NCBI GenBank assembly: GCA_903929475.1
Contig: CAIYUV010000143.1
Location: 1 to 51,713 of the forward strand
Direction of reading: 5' to 3'
From: an uncultured Spartobacteria bacterium
GTDB lineage: Bacteria > Verrucomicrobiota > Verrucomicrobiia > Chthoniobacterales > Chthoniobacteraceae
DNA: 51,713 bases
Every line of letters begins with the position of its first letter. Within the stretch, counting starts at the first letter, position 1. The position numbers and the translations under genes were made by a program. The notes beneath the pieces are model-generated. The model did no database searches, was not told where the DNA came from, and saw nothing but the letters and a program-made list of their open reading frames with translations. This document shows positions 37,320-46,274 of the stretch, in pieces.

Positions 37320-38606
37320 ATGCGTTACGAACCGCTCGACCCGAAGCTCTACATCGAAAACCGCGCCCGACTCACCGCGCTGCTCCCGCCCAAGTCCATC
37401 GCTATCGTCAACGCGAACGACGTTTTCCCGGCAAACGCCGACGCCTCGTATTCCCTTCGTGCCAATAGCGACCTGTTTTATCTCACCGGTATCGAGCAGG
37501 AGGAAACGCTGCTCATTCTTTTCCCCGATGCGGACGATGAAAAAATGCGCGAGATACTTTTGCTCCGCGAGCCGAACGAACAAAACGCGCTTTGGGAGGG
37601 ACACAAATTCAGCAAGGACGAAGCGAAGAAGCACACCGGCATCGCTGAGATAAAATGGAGGCAGGAATTTGACGGCCTGTTCCGCCGCCTCGCGCTCGAA
37701 GCGGAAAATCTCTACATCAACACAAACGAACACAAACGCGCCCCCTCCGATGTAGAAACACGCGACGACCGCTTCATCCGCGAAATCCAGCGCCGCTATC
37801 CGCTCCACAATTACCGCCGGCTCGCGCCCCTGCTCCACAAACTTCGTCTCGTAAAAAGCCCTCGCGAAATCGCCGTCATCCAGCGCGCCTGCGATCTCAC
37901 CGCGAAGGCATTCAAGCACGTCCTTCGTTTTACAAAACCAGGACGCACCGAGACGGACATCGAAGCAGAGTTCGCACACGAATTCATCCGCGGACGCGGG
38001 CGCTTCGCCTACGAGCCGATCATCGCCGCCGGAAAAAACGCGTGCTGCCTCCACTACAGCGAAAACAGCGCACCGCTCAAAAACGGCCAGCTCATGCTCC
38101 TCGACGTCGGCGCCGCCTACGCAAACTACAACTCCGACATGACGCGCACCATCCCCGTGAATGGCCGCTTCACCCGCCGCCAGCGCAAACTTTACAACGC
38201 CGTCCTGCGCGTCCTCCGCGACAGCACCGACCGCCTCGTTCCCGGCGTGAAATACAAAGACTGGCAGAAAGCCGCCGAAGCGCAGATGAGCGACGAACTT
38301 CTCGCCATCGGACTGCTCAAACCCAGCGACATTCGCAATCAGACCGCCGACAAACCGGCCGTCAAAAAATACTTCATGCACGGCCTCGGCCACCCCATCG
38401 GCCTCGATGTCCACGATGTCGGCGACCTCATCCAGCCAATGCAGGCGGGATGGGTCTTCACCGTAGAGCCGGGCGTTTATATTCCCGATGAAAATCTCGG
38501 CATCCGCCTCGAAAACACCGTCCTCATCGGCGAAAACGGGAACACCAACCTCATGGCCAACATCCCCATCGAGGCGGACGAAATCGAAGCGGCAATGGCG
38601 CGCTAA
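37320..38606 (+). CDS. pepP: Xaa-Pro aminopeptidase (M24B)
   Basis: A 428-residue metallopeptidase that removes N-terminal residues preceding proline. An N-terminal creatinase-like domain (SLRANSDLFYLTGIEQEETL) precedes the pita-bread domain. Metal ligands are visible: Asp in LLDVGAAYANY and in NSDMTRT, His in HGLGHPIGLDVHDVG, Glu in TVEPGVYI, and Glu in RLENTVLI. Length fits the PepP family (about 440). ATG at 37320 follows the Tyr-rich lipoprotein by 93 nt. Cytoplasmic. Confidence 0.94.
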   Translation: MRYEPLDPKLYIENRARLTALLPPKSIAIVNANDVFPANADASYSLRANSDLFYLTGIEQEETLLILFPDADDEKMREILLLREPNEQNALWEGHKFSKDEAKKHTGIAEIKWRQEFDGLFRRLALEAENLYINTNEHKRAPSDVETRDDRFIREIQRRYPLHNYRRLAPLLHKLRLVKSPREIAVIQRACDLTAKAFKHVLRFTKPGRTETDIEAEFAHEFIRGRGRFAYEPIIAAGKNACCLHYSENSAPLKNGQLMLLDVGAAYANYNSDMTRTIPVNGRFTRRQRKLYNAVLRVLRDSTDRLVPGVKYKDWQKAAEAQMSDELLAIGLLKPSDIRNQTADKPAVKKYFMHGLGHPIGLDVHDVGDLIQPMQAGWVFTVEPGVYIPDENLGIRLENTVLIGENGNTNLMANIPIEADEIEAAMAR

Positions 38607-38683
38607 GAACCAGCCTTGCTCAAAGGCACCAACGCGCATACAAGCCGCCCTCCAATTTTAAAAACAAACAACCACATCACACC

Positions 38684-39163
38684 ATGCCTATCGCCATCGG
38701 AACCCAAGCCCCCGACTTCACACTCAAAAGCAAAGACGCCAACGGCCTCAAGGACGTGACGCTTTCCGCCAACTTCGGCAAAAAGAACACGGTCATCCTC
38801 TTCTTCCCGCTCGCATTCACCGGCGTGTGCACACAGGAATTTTGCGACGTGACGCAAGGCATCAGCAGCTACGCGGGCCTCGATGCCGAAGTCATCGGGG
38901 TGAGCGTGGACAGCCCGTTTGCGCAGGAAGCCTGGGCGCAGCAAAAGAACATCACCGTCACGCTCGTCAGCGACCTCGACAAGAAAACCACCGAGGCCTA
39001 CGGCGTTCTTTTCCCCGGTCTCGCCGGCATCGGTGCCACCAGCGCACGCGCCGCATTCATCGTGGATAAAGCGGGCGTGGTCCAATACGCCGAGCAAACC
39101 CCGACGCCGAAGGATCTGCCAAATTTCGCAGCCATCCAGGCCAAGCTCGCGGAGCTGAAGTAG
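38684..39163 (+). CDS. Peroxiredoxin (AhpE/Bcp-like)
   Basis: A 159-residue thiol peroxidase that reduces hydroperoxides. The peroxidatic cysteine is Cys49 in PLAFTGVCTQEFCD, with a second Cys at position 54 that could act as resolving residue. The thioredoxin-fold hallmarks APDFTL at the start and ARAAFIVDKAGVVQY near the end are present. No signal peptide, so cytoplasmic. The stop lies 7 nt before the rsmA-Nudix start; the pair is probably co-transcribed. Confidence 0.93.
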   Translation: MPIAIGTQAPDFTLKSKDANGLKDVTLSANFGKKNTVILFFPLAFTGVCTQEFCDVTQGISSYAGLDAEVIGVSVDSPFAQEAWAQQKNITVTLVSDLDKKTTEAYGVLFPGLAGIGATSARAAFIVDKAGVVQYAEQTPTPKDLPNFAAIQAKLAELK

Positions 39164-39170
39164 CGCCGCT

Positions 39171-40502
39171 TTGAAGCTCTCCACCATCGCAGCCACGCTC
39201 GCGGAACTCGGCGCAAAGCCGACGCAAAGCCTCGGGCAAAATTTCCTTCACGACCAAAATCTCGCGAAGTGGATCGTGGATCAAACGGACATCGCGCCCG
39301 GCGAAGCATGGCTGGAAGTAGGGCCGGGACTCGGTGCGCTCACCGAGTTCGCACAAGCGCGCTCGGAAAATGGAGTGCTGCTGGAAAAAGATGACCGCTT
39401 GATCGCGTGGCTGCGCACGGAATTTCCAAAGCTGGAAGTCGTGCATGGCGACGCGCTCACCTACGACCCGCGTGAACTTTTCTCGCGCGGCCCGGTGAAA
39501 ATTTTCGGCAACCTCCCTTACTACGTCTCCAGCCAGCTTCTGTTTCATTTCACCGCCGAGCCGTCGCCCGCAGCAGGCTTCGTCCTCACGCTCCAGCGCG
39601 AAGTGGCGGAGCGACTCTGCGCCGAGCCGAGCACAAAGGCATACGGCTCGTTCACGCTGCTCATCGGTCGCCGCTGGCAGGTGAAGTTGCTGCGCATTTT
39701 ACCAGCGCAGATTTTTACGCCGGTTCCAAAAGTGGACTCCGCCGTGGTGAGCCTCACGCCGCGCAACGACGACGAAGTTCCGGAATGCGACGGCGGATTG
39801 TTCACCTCGCTGGTGAAGCGCGGATTTGCGCAGCGCCGCAAGATGCTCCGCAAAAACATCCAACTCGAACGTTGGCCGGAATTCGCCGCCGCGCTCGGCG
39901 TGCCGGAGACCGCACGTGCGGAAGAACTGAGTCTCGCACAGTGGGTCGCACTCACGAACCTCGCGAGCGGAGCGACCGGAGACCATTCCGCGAAGGCACA
40001 GGATGTGACCGGGGAAATTTTCGACGTGGTGGACGAGCACGACAAAGTCATCGGCCAGCGCCCGCGCGGGGAAGTCCACCGGGAAAAACTGCGCCATCGT
40101 GCCGTCCATATTTTCGTCATCAACAAACTTGGTGAGTTATTTCTCCAGCGCCGCTCGCGTTGGAAAGACGTGCATCCCCGCAAGTGGGACAGCAGCGCCG
40201 CCGGACACGTGAATGCCGGCGACACCTACGACATCACCGCAGCGCGCGAACTCGATGAGGAACTCGGCGTGCGCGCATCGCTGGAGTGCATCGGCGAACT
40301 GCCCTCAAGCGAGGCGACCGGCTGGGAGTTCGTAAAAATCTACCGCGCCATGCACAACGGCCCCTTCCAACTTCCGCCTGCGGAAATCGAGAGCGGTAGT
40401 TTTTTCACCCACGAACAACTCACCCGCTGGGTCGCCGCACGCCCGCAGGATTTCGCCACAGGCTTTCTCGAATGCTGGCGTGCTGTCGCACCAAAAACTT
40501 AG
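39171..40502 (+). CDS. rsmA: RsmA (KsgA) 16S rRNA dimethyltransferase fused to a Nudix hydrolase
   Basis: A 443-residue fusion. Residues 1 to about 265 are RsmA, which dimethylates the two adjacent adenines near the 3' end of 16S rRNA: the N-terminal SLGQNFLHD, SAM motif VGPGLGALTEF (about 50-60) and catalytic NLPYYVSS (114-121) are intact. After a short linker (GATGDHSAKAQDVTG) comes a YfcD/Idi-like Nudix domain, with Nudix box GHVNAGDTYDITAARELDEE (345-364) continuing LGV; the first conserved Glu is Asp, as in YfcD-type members. The start is TTG 39171, seven bases after the peroxiredoxin stop. The 3' end overlaps the convergent kinase gene by 4 bp. The Nudix substrate is unknown. Confidence 0.93.
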   Translation: MKLSTIAATLAELGAKPTQSLGQNFLHDQNLAKWIVDQTDIAPGEAWLEVGPGLGALTEFAQARSENGVLLEKDDRLIAWLRTEFPKLEVVHGDALTYDPRELFSRGPVKIFGNLPYYVSSQLLFHFTAEPSPAAGFVLTLQREVAERLCAEPSTKAYGSFTLLIGRRWQVKLLRILPAQIFTPVPKVDSAVVSLTPRNDDEVPECDGGLFTSLVKRGFAQRRKMLRKNIQLERWPEFAAALGVPETARAEELSLAQWVALTNLASGATGDHSAKAQDVTGEIFDVVDEHDKVIGQRPRGEVHREKLRHRAVHIFVINKLGELFLQRRSRWKDVHPRKWDSSAAGHVNAGDTYDITAARELDEELGVRASLECIGELPSSEATGWEFVKIYRAMHNGPFQLPPAEIESGSFFTHEQLTRWVAARPQDFATGFLECWRAVAPKT

Positions 40503-41824
40503 TTCACAGCGGGCAAGTAAAGACTGACCTCGGCACCGCCGGAAGCTGCATTGGTGAGACGCAGCTCGCCGCCGTGGGCGCGCACGATTTCCGATGTGAC
40601 GCTGAGGCCGATGCCCATGCCTCCTTCTTTTTCGCTGAAGAAAAGTTCCGTCCCGCGCGCAATCGCGGCGGTGGAAAATCCAGCGCCGGTGTCGGTGAAT
40701 GAGACGATGTGCTTCCGTCCGCCGTCGTTGGTCGCGCGACATTCGATCCTCAGTTCGCCACCACGCGCACTCATCGCGTGGATTGCGTTGATGATGATGT
40801 TGTCGAATGCTTGCGCGAGCCTGCGACGGTCGCCGTTCACGAGAAGACCCGGCACGAGTTGATTCACGATTTTTACGTTCGCGTGTGCGGCTGCGGGGGC
40901 GAGTGTTTTCACGCTCGCTGAGATCAAGTCGGCGAGATCACACGGCGATAATTGCGGTGGTTGCGGGCGCGCGAGAAACATCCACTGGCTGACGAGACTT
41001 TCGATCTTCGCCGTCTCGGCGAGGATGATGGAGAGCCTTTCGCCATGCATATCCGCGATTTCTCCTTCGAGCAGTTGTGTGTGGAGTTTGATCGCGGAGA
41101 CCGGGTTGTTGATTTCGTGCGCAAGGCCCGTGGTCATTTTGCCAAGCGTAGCCAGTCGCTCTGCCTGTTCGCGGGCACGTCGCTCGTCGGCGAGTTTCGC
41201 GCGTGTGGAATCGTAGGCGCGCGCGAGCTGGCCGATTTCATCAGTGCGCGATGCCTCGGGCAACGGCTCCGAATTTTCATCCGCGATGTGCGGGAGCCGC
41301 GCAGCAAACCTACGCAACGGAAGCACAATCCCGCGCGCAAGCGACCACGCGAGCCCGAGCGACAGCGCCCAAAATGCTGCAAGCACACCGAGTGTTCGCG
41401 GACGAAAAAGGAAATCCGACAGATGCTCCACCGGGCGCACTAAAAGTAGGCTGCGTCCTTTGCTGATGCGGGCTGCCGCTGCCTCGTATGATTCATTGAG
41501 CATGAAAACTCCACCTCCCGCTGGCAGTGCGTGGTATTCGTCGGCACTTGATTTCGACCAGCCGTCCACGTTGGGCAGCCATGAGTTTTGTGGATCGAGA
41601 AAGTGAACGCTTACTCCGAGCACTTCGCCGAGGGCCTGCGCCGTGCGCTCACTGTTGGGAAGATTTTGAGCGTAGATGAAAGCCGCATTTGTCCGTGCGA
41701 TTGCGGCAAATTGCTCGCGTGACTGCCTCTTTTCCTCCGCCCCGAACCACAAAACCAAGGCAAGCGAACCCGCGACGACGAATGCCACAAACGGCAGCGT
41801 GAGACGGCGGGTGAGCGAGTTCAT
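40499..41824 (-). CDS. Orphan sensor histidine kinase
   Basis: A 441-residue membrane histidine kinase. TM1 lies at about 10-28 (LPFVAFVVAGSLALVLWF) and TM2 at about 145-165 (GVLAAFWALSLGLAWSLA), enclosing a 110-residue sensor region. A HAMP-type linker is followed by the dimerisation/phosphoacceptor domain with GLAHEINNP (His236) and the ATPase domain with DNIIINAIHAM, SFTDTGAGF and GGMGIGLSV. All catalytic boxes are present. No response regulator gene lies beside it. It is divergent from the outer-membrane gene at 42015 across a 190-bp gap, in which I saw no clear regulatory site. Confidence 0.92.
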   Translation of the reverse strand: MNSLTRRLTLPFVAFVVAGSLALVLWFGAEEKRQSREQFAAIARTNAAFIYAQNLPNSERTAQALGEVLGVSVHFLDPQNSWLPNVDGWSKSSADEYHALPAGGGVFMLNESYEAAAARISKGRSLLLVRPVEHLSDFLFRPRTLGVLAAFWALSLGLAWSLARGIVLPLRRFAARLPHIADENSEPLPEASRTDEIGQLARAYDSTRAKLADERRAREQAERLATLGKMTTGLAHEINNPVSAIKLHTQLLEGEIADMHGERLSIILAETAKIESLVSQWMFLARPQPPQLSPCDLADLISASVKTLAPAAAHANVKIVNQLVPGLLVNGDRRRLAQAFDNIIINAIHAMSARGGELRIECRATNDGGRKHIVSFTDTGAGFSTAAIARGTELFFSEKEGGMGIGLSVTSEIVRAHGGELRLTNAASGGAEVSLYLPAVN

Positions 41825-42014
41825 CGGTGGTAGAAAGTATCCCGCTTCACTCCGGCGGCGATCACTTTCTGCTCATGCAAAGACCCTCCGAGCGGCATCG
41901 GACAAAGGCTGCACACTTTCACACAGAGGAAATTCATCGGACATGAGCAAATGGCACGCCGTCCGCTAATGCGCGCCCCGCCATCGGCAACCATCTTAAA
42001 ACACCACACACAAA

Positions 42015-42956
42015 ATGATAAGACTCACCTCACTCTTCACCCTCGCCATCGCGACCAGCGCCGCTTTCGCAGCGGAAAAAACAGACGCAAACGGCGACGT
42101 GCAGCGAATGCCCACAGTCAACGCCATTGATAACTCCATACTCAACGAATCAATGCCAGTCGGCGAAACACAGCGCCCCGAATGGACAGGCTCCCGCCGC
42201 TTTCCCGGCACGCGCGTCTATATTCAAAAAGAGCCGTGGGAAGTCGGCATCGAAAGCTGGTGGCGTATCAAGCATCATCGCGACGGCAGTATTTCAAACC
42301 GGCTGCTGGAAGAGGTCGAGATCGGCCTGCCACACCGCATCCAACTCGATCTCTACAACGATATTGAAGGCGATGGCAAAGGGCGCTTCCACTATCAAAG
42401 CTTCAACATCGAAGCACGTTGGGCGTTTGCCGACTGGGGAAAAATCTGGGGCAACCCGACGCTCTACGCTGAATATAAAATCGCGGACAAACACTGGGGG
42501 CCGGACGTGTATGAATTCAAGATGCTCTTCGGTGATCAGTTTGCTGAGCGCTTTCACTGGGGCGTAAATTTCGTCTGGGAAGCCGAGACCGGCGGCGAAC
42601 GCGAGCAGGAGTTCCAAGTCACGGGCGGCCTCAGCTATTCGCTCATCGAAGGCAAACTCGGCGTTGGTGTGGAATTTCTCTACGACCACGACACGGTGAA
42701 AGGTGCGCGCGGAGAACCCGCACATCAGTTCAACATCGGGCCTAGCATCCAATGGCGCGTGACGGAGAATTTGCACATTGATGCATCGTGCATGTTCGGA
42801 ACAAACGAGGCCTCGGATCGCCAGATCGGCTTCCTTGTCGTCGGCTACGACTTCGGTGGCCCAAGCGGACACACAGACAAGGGCGCGGGAAAAAACTATG
42901 CCCCCGCGAGCAGTCAGGAGCACCACTACATTCCCGTCAGCGGCCAGCACAATTAA
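42015..42956 (+). CDS. Outer-membrane beta-barrel candidate
   Basis: A 313-residue secreted protein with signal MIRLTSLFTLAIATSAAFA and a mature part of alternating strands with aromatic ends (VGIESWWRIKHHRDG, RIQLDLYNDIEGDGKGRFHY, RWHWGV-type segment FAERFHWGVNFVWEAETGG, FLVVGYDFG), the usual appearance of a small outer-membrane barrel. It ends without a terminal Phe. It sits 67 nt upstream of the TonB-like gene, so joint use in energised outer-membrane transport is possible but not shown; it is not a TonB-dependent receptor by length. Confidence 0.75.
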   Translation: MIRLTSLFTLAIATSAAFAAEKTDANGDVQRMPTVNAIDNSILNESMPVGETQRPEWTGSRRFPGTRVYIQKEPWEVGIESWWRIKHHRDGSISNRLLEEVEIGLPHRIQLDLYNDIEGDGKGRFHYQSFNIEARWAFADWGKIWGNPTLYAEYKIADKHWGPDVYEFKMLFGDQFAERFHWGVNFVWEAETGGEREQEFQVTGGLSYSLIEGKLGVGVEFLYDHDTVKGARGEPAHQFNIGPSIQWRVTENLHIDASCMFGTNEASDRQIGFLVVGYDFGGPSGHTDKGAGKNYAPASSQEHHYIPVSGQHN

Positions 42957-43023
42957 CCCTGCTTGATACCGAACCACGACTCCGGCAAAGTCACCGAAAG
43001 CAAGTCGCCATAAAAGCAACAGC

Positions 43024-43710
43024 ATGATCACCAGCGGCAAATCACTCTTCGCCTCCCTGCTCCTTCACGGCGCAGTCGTCGTCGGAGCTGCCGTGTGGGT
43101 GATGCAGCCGCCACAGGCCGCACAACACAGCGAACACGGCGATGATGTTTTTGCTTCGCTGTTTGTGGATTCGCTTCGCGAAGAAAGTGACGCAGCCACG
43201 CTTGATGAAATGCTTCAGACTCTGCCAGAGACGGCACTGGCAGATGAAACGCAGGCCACGGTGACAAACATCACGGTTGCTCAACCGCAATCGCACGACA
43301 CGCCCATCGCAAACATCGTGACGACCCTCGGTGCAGCCTCACTGTCGCCGGTCTCCGTGCCGCCAAGCATCGTCAAAAAAGCTGGTAAAAAATCCGCCTC
43401 CTCCGTTCGCGGCGGACTCGCTGGCAAAGGCGCTGGCGGCATCTACATTCCGGCGAAATACTCACGCTGCCCCGCACCCGCATTTCCGCCGGAGGCGAAA
43501 AAATCGGGCATCAAGGGAACCGTGTTCCTGCTCGTGGAAGTGGACGAAGAAGGCAGACCCGCCAGCGTCTGCATCCGCCGCACATCCGGCTACGAACTGC
43601 TCGACACCGCCGCGCTGCGCACCGTGCGCAACTGGCGTTTCGAGCCAGCGCGACTGGATGGCCAGGCCGTCACCTCCCGCGCCGAAGTCCCCGTCCGCTT
43701 CGCTTCGTAA
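43024..43710 (+). CDS. TonB-like energy transducer
   Basis: A 228-residue protein with an N-terminal transmembrane segment carrying a His (LFASLLLHGAVVVGAAVWVM), as in TonB, then a long Pro/Thr/Ala-rich periplasmic linker and a C-terminal TonB domain (FPPEAKKSGIKGTVFLLVEV, then GYELLDTAALRTVRNWRFEP). It is expected to couple the inner-membrane proton gradient to outer-membrane transport. No ExbB/ExbD genes are in the window. Confidence 0.88.
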   Translation: MITSGKSLFASLLLHGAVVVGAAVWVMQPPQAAQHSEHGDDVFASLFVDSLREESDAATLDEMLQTLPETALADETQATVTNITVAQPQSHDTPIANIVTTLGAASLSPVSVPPSIVKKAGKKSASSVRGGLAGKGAGGIYIPAKYSRCPAPAFPPEAKKSGIKGTVFLLVEVDEEGRPASVCIRRTSGYELLDTAALRTVRNWRFEPARLDGQAVTSRAEVPVRFAS

Positions 43711-43796
43711 ATTGCGAAGCAGCGCAGCTTCACGGCTCAGAACTGGAACCGATCACCACAGAGCTTCGCGGCGCTCTCAATGAGCACATAGCCCGC

Positions 43797-43886
43797 TCAC
43801 AGAACGAACGACACGCCCTTGAGCGCGCGCACCGCGCCGAAGGATTTGGTGACGGAGGTGAGTTGGAGGAGTGGGGCCGCTATCAC
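43797..43886 (-). pseudogene. Remnant 5' end of a sugar ABC-transporter ATPase
   Basis: Twenty-nine codons from GTG 43886 to TGA read VIAAPLLQLTSVTKSFGAVR followed by ALKGVSFVL. This is the typical N-terminal strand set of ribose/rhamnose-type ABC ATPases, normally followed by AGEVHALVGENGAGKST. After the TGA the sequence (AGYVLIES in the same frame) loses the Walker A motif, and no nucleotide-binding domain follows. The GTG overlaps the stop of the Imm11-like gene (GTGA). Position next to rhaA and rhaM suggests the lost gene was a rhamnose importer ATPase; that is inference. Confidence 0.7.
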
Positions 43887-44443
43887 GGGTGAACCTCCTC
43901 CGGTGGCATCAACCAAACACCCGAAAATCTTTCATTCAGGATTCTCTGGGCGAGACTATCGTTCACCAACAGATGTGACAGATAATCTGAATTGCGAGCA
44001 AGTAGATGCTCACCCATGCAGCCTCGAAGAAGCTTCAGGCGGTTGAATTTCATGATGGCACTGGTTCCGGGAATCAGAACGACAGATGACTGAGACATGT
44101 CTGTCGCTTTCACAGACCGAGTGACATTCAGCAGTGAATAGCCGGACAACTCTCCATCCGAAGTGATGACCTTTGCTTCAAAGAACTCCGCGTCCTTCGG
44201 ACAGACGCTCTCGATCAAGGATTTTAGCCGGGGCGTGACTAGGGGAATCATCGAACTATTTGGAAGGTGGTCAAAACCTCGCAATGCACCCGAATCAATT
44301 TCAAAGCGAACCGTTGCGACGCCGAACGAGCCTTCCAGTCGACATGCCTTGCGCAGCAGAAAACGGTCGGGTGAAACCCCTCGCACATATTCTCCAATAG
44401 CGTCTTCAGGGTAGTCGTTTGGAATTTCCCACAGAAATGGCAT
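43883..44443 (-). CDS. Imm11 (DUF1629)-like immunity-type protein
   Basis: A 186-residue protein with the layout of the Imm11 family of polymorphic-toxin immunity proteins: IPLVTPRLKSLIESV, then DAEFFEAKVITSDGELSGYS with LLNVTRSVKATDMSQSS, and a C-terminal LAQRILNERFSGVWLMP resembling the GvxF ending. No toxin gene is nearby. It is inserted between rhaA (14 nt gap) and the ABC-ATPase remnant, so it may have replaced or displaced transporter genes. Family assignment is by eye. Confidence 0.55.
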   Translation of the reverse strand: MPFLWEIPNDYPEDAIGEYVRGVSPDRFLLRKACRLEGSFGVATVRFEIDSGALRGFDHLPNSSMIPLVTPRLKSLIESVCPKDAEFFEAKVITSDGELSGYSLLNVTRSVKATDMSQSSVVLIPGTSAIMKFNRLKLLRGCMGEHLLARNSDYLSHLLVNDSLAQRILNERFSGVWLMPPEEVHP

Positions 44444-44457
44444 GATCGTCAGCCCTT

Positions 44458-45723
44458 TCAGCCCCGTTTGCTCAAAACATTTTTCTCATACCCCTTCACC
44501 TCCGCCAGCCACGCTTCGCCGACGGGGACGCCTTTGCTTTCGCAGTAGAAATCCCACACGGCTCCGAAGGGGAGCGACTTGCTTTCTTCTTGGAGGGCGA
44601 GGCGGGTGGTGTTGTCGTCGGCGAGTTCGGCGGCGCGGATGGCGGGCGGTTCGAGCAGCGCGACGAGGAGGGCGCGGAGCAGGTTGCGTGTGCCGATGAC
44701 CCAGGCCGCGATGCGGTTGATGCTCGCGTCGAAGTAGTCGAGGCCAAGATGGACGCGGTCGGCGTGGCCGCTGGCGATGATTTCGCGGGCGATGGCCTGG
44801 AGGTCGTCGGTGAAGGTGACGACATGGTCGCTGTCCCATCGCACGCCGCGGCTGACGTGCAGCAGAATCTCCGGCAGATAAAGGAGCACGCTGGAGATTT
44901 TGTCGGCGATGCTCTCGGTGGGATGGAAATGGCCGGCGTCGAGGCAGAGCAGCTTGCGGCGCGTGATGGCGTAGCCGAGGTAGAATTCGTGCGAGCCGAC
45001 GGTGCAGCTCTCTGCGCCGATGCCGAAGAGTTTCGGCTCCACGGCGTCGAGGTTATGCTTGGCGTGGAGTGGCTTTTTGAAAACGTCGTCGAGCGCAGCG
45101 GCGAGGCGTTCGCGCGGAGACTGGCGATCGGCGGGCGTGTCCTTGAAGCCGTCGGGAATCCAGACGTTGGTGACGCACGGCGTGCCGAGTTCCTTGCCCA
45201 TCGCCGCGCCGATTTCGCGGGAGCGGCGGCAGTGCTCGATCCAAAAATTGCGGATGCCTTTATCGCGGTGCGAAAGCGTGAAACCGTCAGCGGCCTTCGG
45301 ATGCGAGAAGCACGTCGGGTTGAAGTCGAGGCCGAGGCCTTTGCTCTTCGCCCACGCGATCCAGTTTTTGAAATGCGCGGTTTCGATTTCGTCGCGATCC
45401 ACCCGCTTGCCGCCGAACTCGCCGTAGAAGGCATGGAGATTCAGGCGATGTTTGCCGGGGATGAGCGACAGCGCTTTCTCCAAATCGGCGCGCAGTTCGT
45501 CGGGCGTGCGTGCTTTGCCGGGATAATTTCCGGTGACGGCGAGTCCGCCGCCGAGGGCACTGCCGAAGTTTTCAAAACCACCGACATCGTCTCCCTGCCA
45601 GCACTGGAGCGAGACGGGGATTTTTGCGAGGGCCTTGAGCGCGCGGTCAACATCCACGCCGAGATCGGCGTAGCGTTCGTGGGCAAGGCGGTAGGCTGCG
45701 GTGATGGATTTGGAGCGGGACAT
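44458..45723 (-). CDS. rhaA: L-rhamnose isomerase
   Basis: Converts L-rhamnose to L-rhamnulose, the first intracellular step of rhamnose use. At 421 residues it matches E. coli RhaA (419) along its length: [88 protein letters not shown] and [17 protein letters not shown]. Metal-site Glu/Asp/His motifs are intact. It follows rhaM by 43 nt. No rhaB or rhaD gene is in the window; the operon appears to continue into a lost transporter. Confidence 0.97.
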   Translation of the reverse strand: MSRSKSITAAYRLAHERYADLGVDVDRALKALAKIPVSLQCWQGDDVGGFENFGSALGGGLAVTGNYPGKARTPDELRADLEKALSLIPGKHRLNLHAFYGEFGGKRVDRDEIETAHFKNWIAWAKSKGLGLDFNPTCFSHPKAADGFTLSHRDKGIRNFWIEHCRRSREIGAAMGKELGTPCVTNVWIPDGFKDTPADRQSPRERLAAALDDVFKKPLHAKHNLDAVEPKLFGIGAESCTVGSHEFYLGYAITRRKLLCLDAGHFHPTESIADKISSVLLYLPEILLHVSRGVRWDSDHVVTFTDDLQAIAREIIASGHADRVHLGLDYFDASINRIAAWVIGTRNLLRALLVALLEPPAIRAAELADDNTTRLALQEESKSLPFGAVWDFYCESKGVPVGEAWLAEVKGYEKNVLSKRG

Positions 45724-45766
45724 GGAAATGAGTTTGCAGGGCGCGGCGACAATTTGTCACCGGCGT

Positions 45767-46087
45767 TTAGGATTTTTCGATGTGAAAGATTTCCGGGATT
45801 TCGAGGGCGACGGGGCTGTTGTCGAGATTGGATGGCATCAGCTCGCGCATATGCGCCCACCAGCGTCGGCAGACCTCGGTGCGCGCGATGGCGGCCCACT
45901 GCGCTTCACTTTCAAACTCCACGTAGGCGAAAAGTTGACGCGTCTGCGCGTGGTGAAAAATGGAATATGTCTTCACGCCATGTTCCAGCAGCGCGGCCTC
46001 CAAGTCGGGCCAGATGGGCTGGTGCCGGCGGATGTATTCGGCTTCGCAGCCTTCGTTGACGGACATGACAAACGCTTTGCGGATCAT
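45767..46087 (-). CDS. rhaM: L-rhamnose mutarotase
   Basis: A 106-residue enzyme that interconverts rhamnose anomers so that RhaA receives its preferred form. Motifs HQPIWPDLEAALLEHG, YSIFHHAQTRQLFAYVEFE and RRWWAHMRELMP match the family. ATG at 46087 gives the usual length; an open frame 9 nt longer was ignored. First gene of the rhaM-rhaA unit. Confidence 0.93.
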   Translation of the reverse strand: MIRKAFVMSVNEGCEAEYIRRHQPIWPDLEAALLEHGVKTYSIFHHAQTRQLFAYVEFESEAQWAAIARTEVCRRWWAHMRELMPSNLDNSPVALEIPEIFHIEKS

Positions 46088-46142
46088 GGCTGGCAATCAT
46101 TTCTGACAAGCGCCGTCGGCGTCGAGAACGCTTTAAAATCTC

Positions 46143-46261
46143 GCGCAAAGACGCGGAGACGCAAAGAAGGTCGCTTGTGTCCTAAAATAGACGCAGGAAG
46201 GAGGAAAATAATTGAGCACCTCTGTCTCTGTCTCTCACCCTGCCTTCCCATTTGGGACACA
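46143..46261. repeat. Palindromic/dispersed repeat tract upstream of rhaM
   Basis: A 24-mer at 46143-46166 (beginning GCGCAAAGACGC) recurs inverted, with three mismatches, at 48382-48405. Beside it is an 11-bp inverted pair with one mismatch (TGTGTCCTAAA at 46176-46186 and TTTGGGACACA at 46251-46261). The tract fills most of the 187-bp gap between rhaM and the TVP38-family gene and looks like filler of a dispersed repeat family. Any promoter for rhaM would have to lie within or near it. Confidence 0.6.
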
Positions 46262-46274
46262 GCCAAGCGAGTGC

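Noticed and set aside
44590-46059. 489-codon plus-strand frame
   Set aside because: Antisense to rhaA and rhaM, which match E. coli-type proteins throughout.
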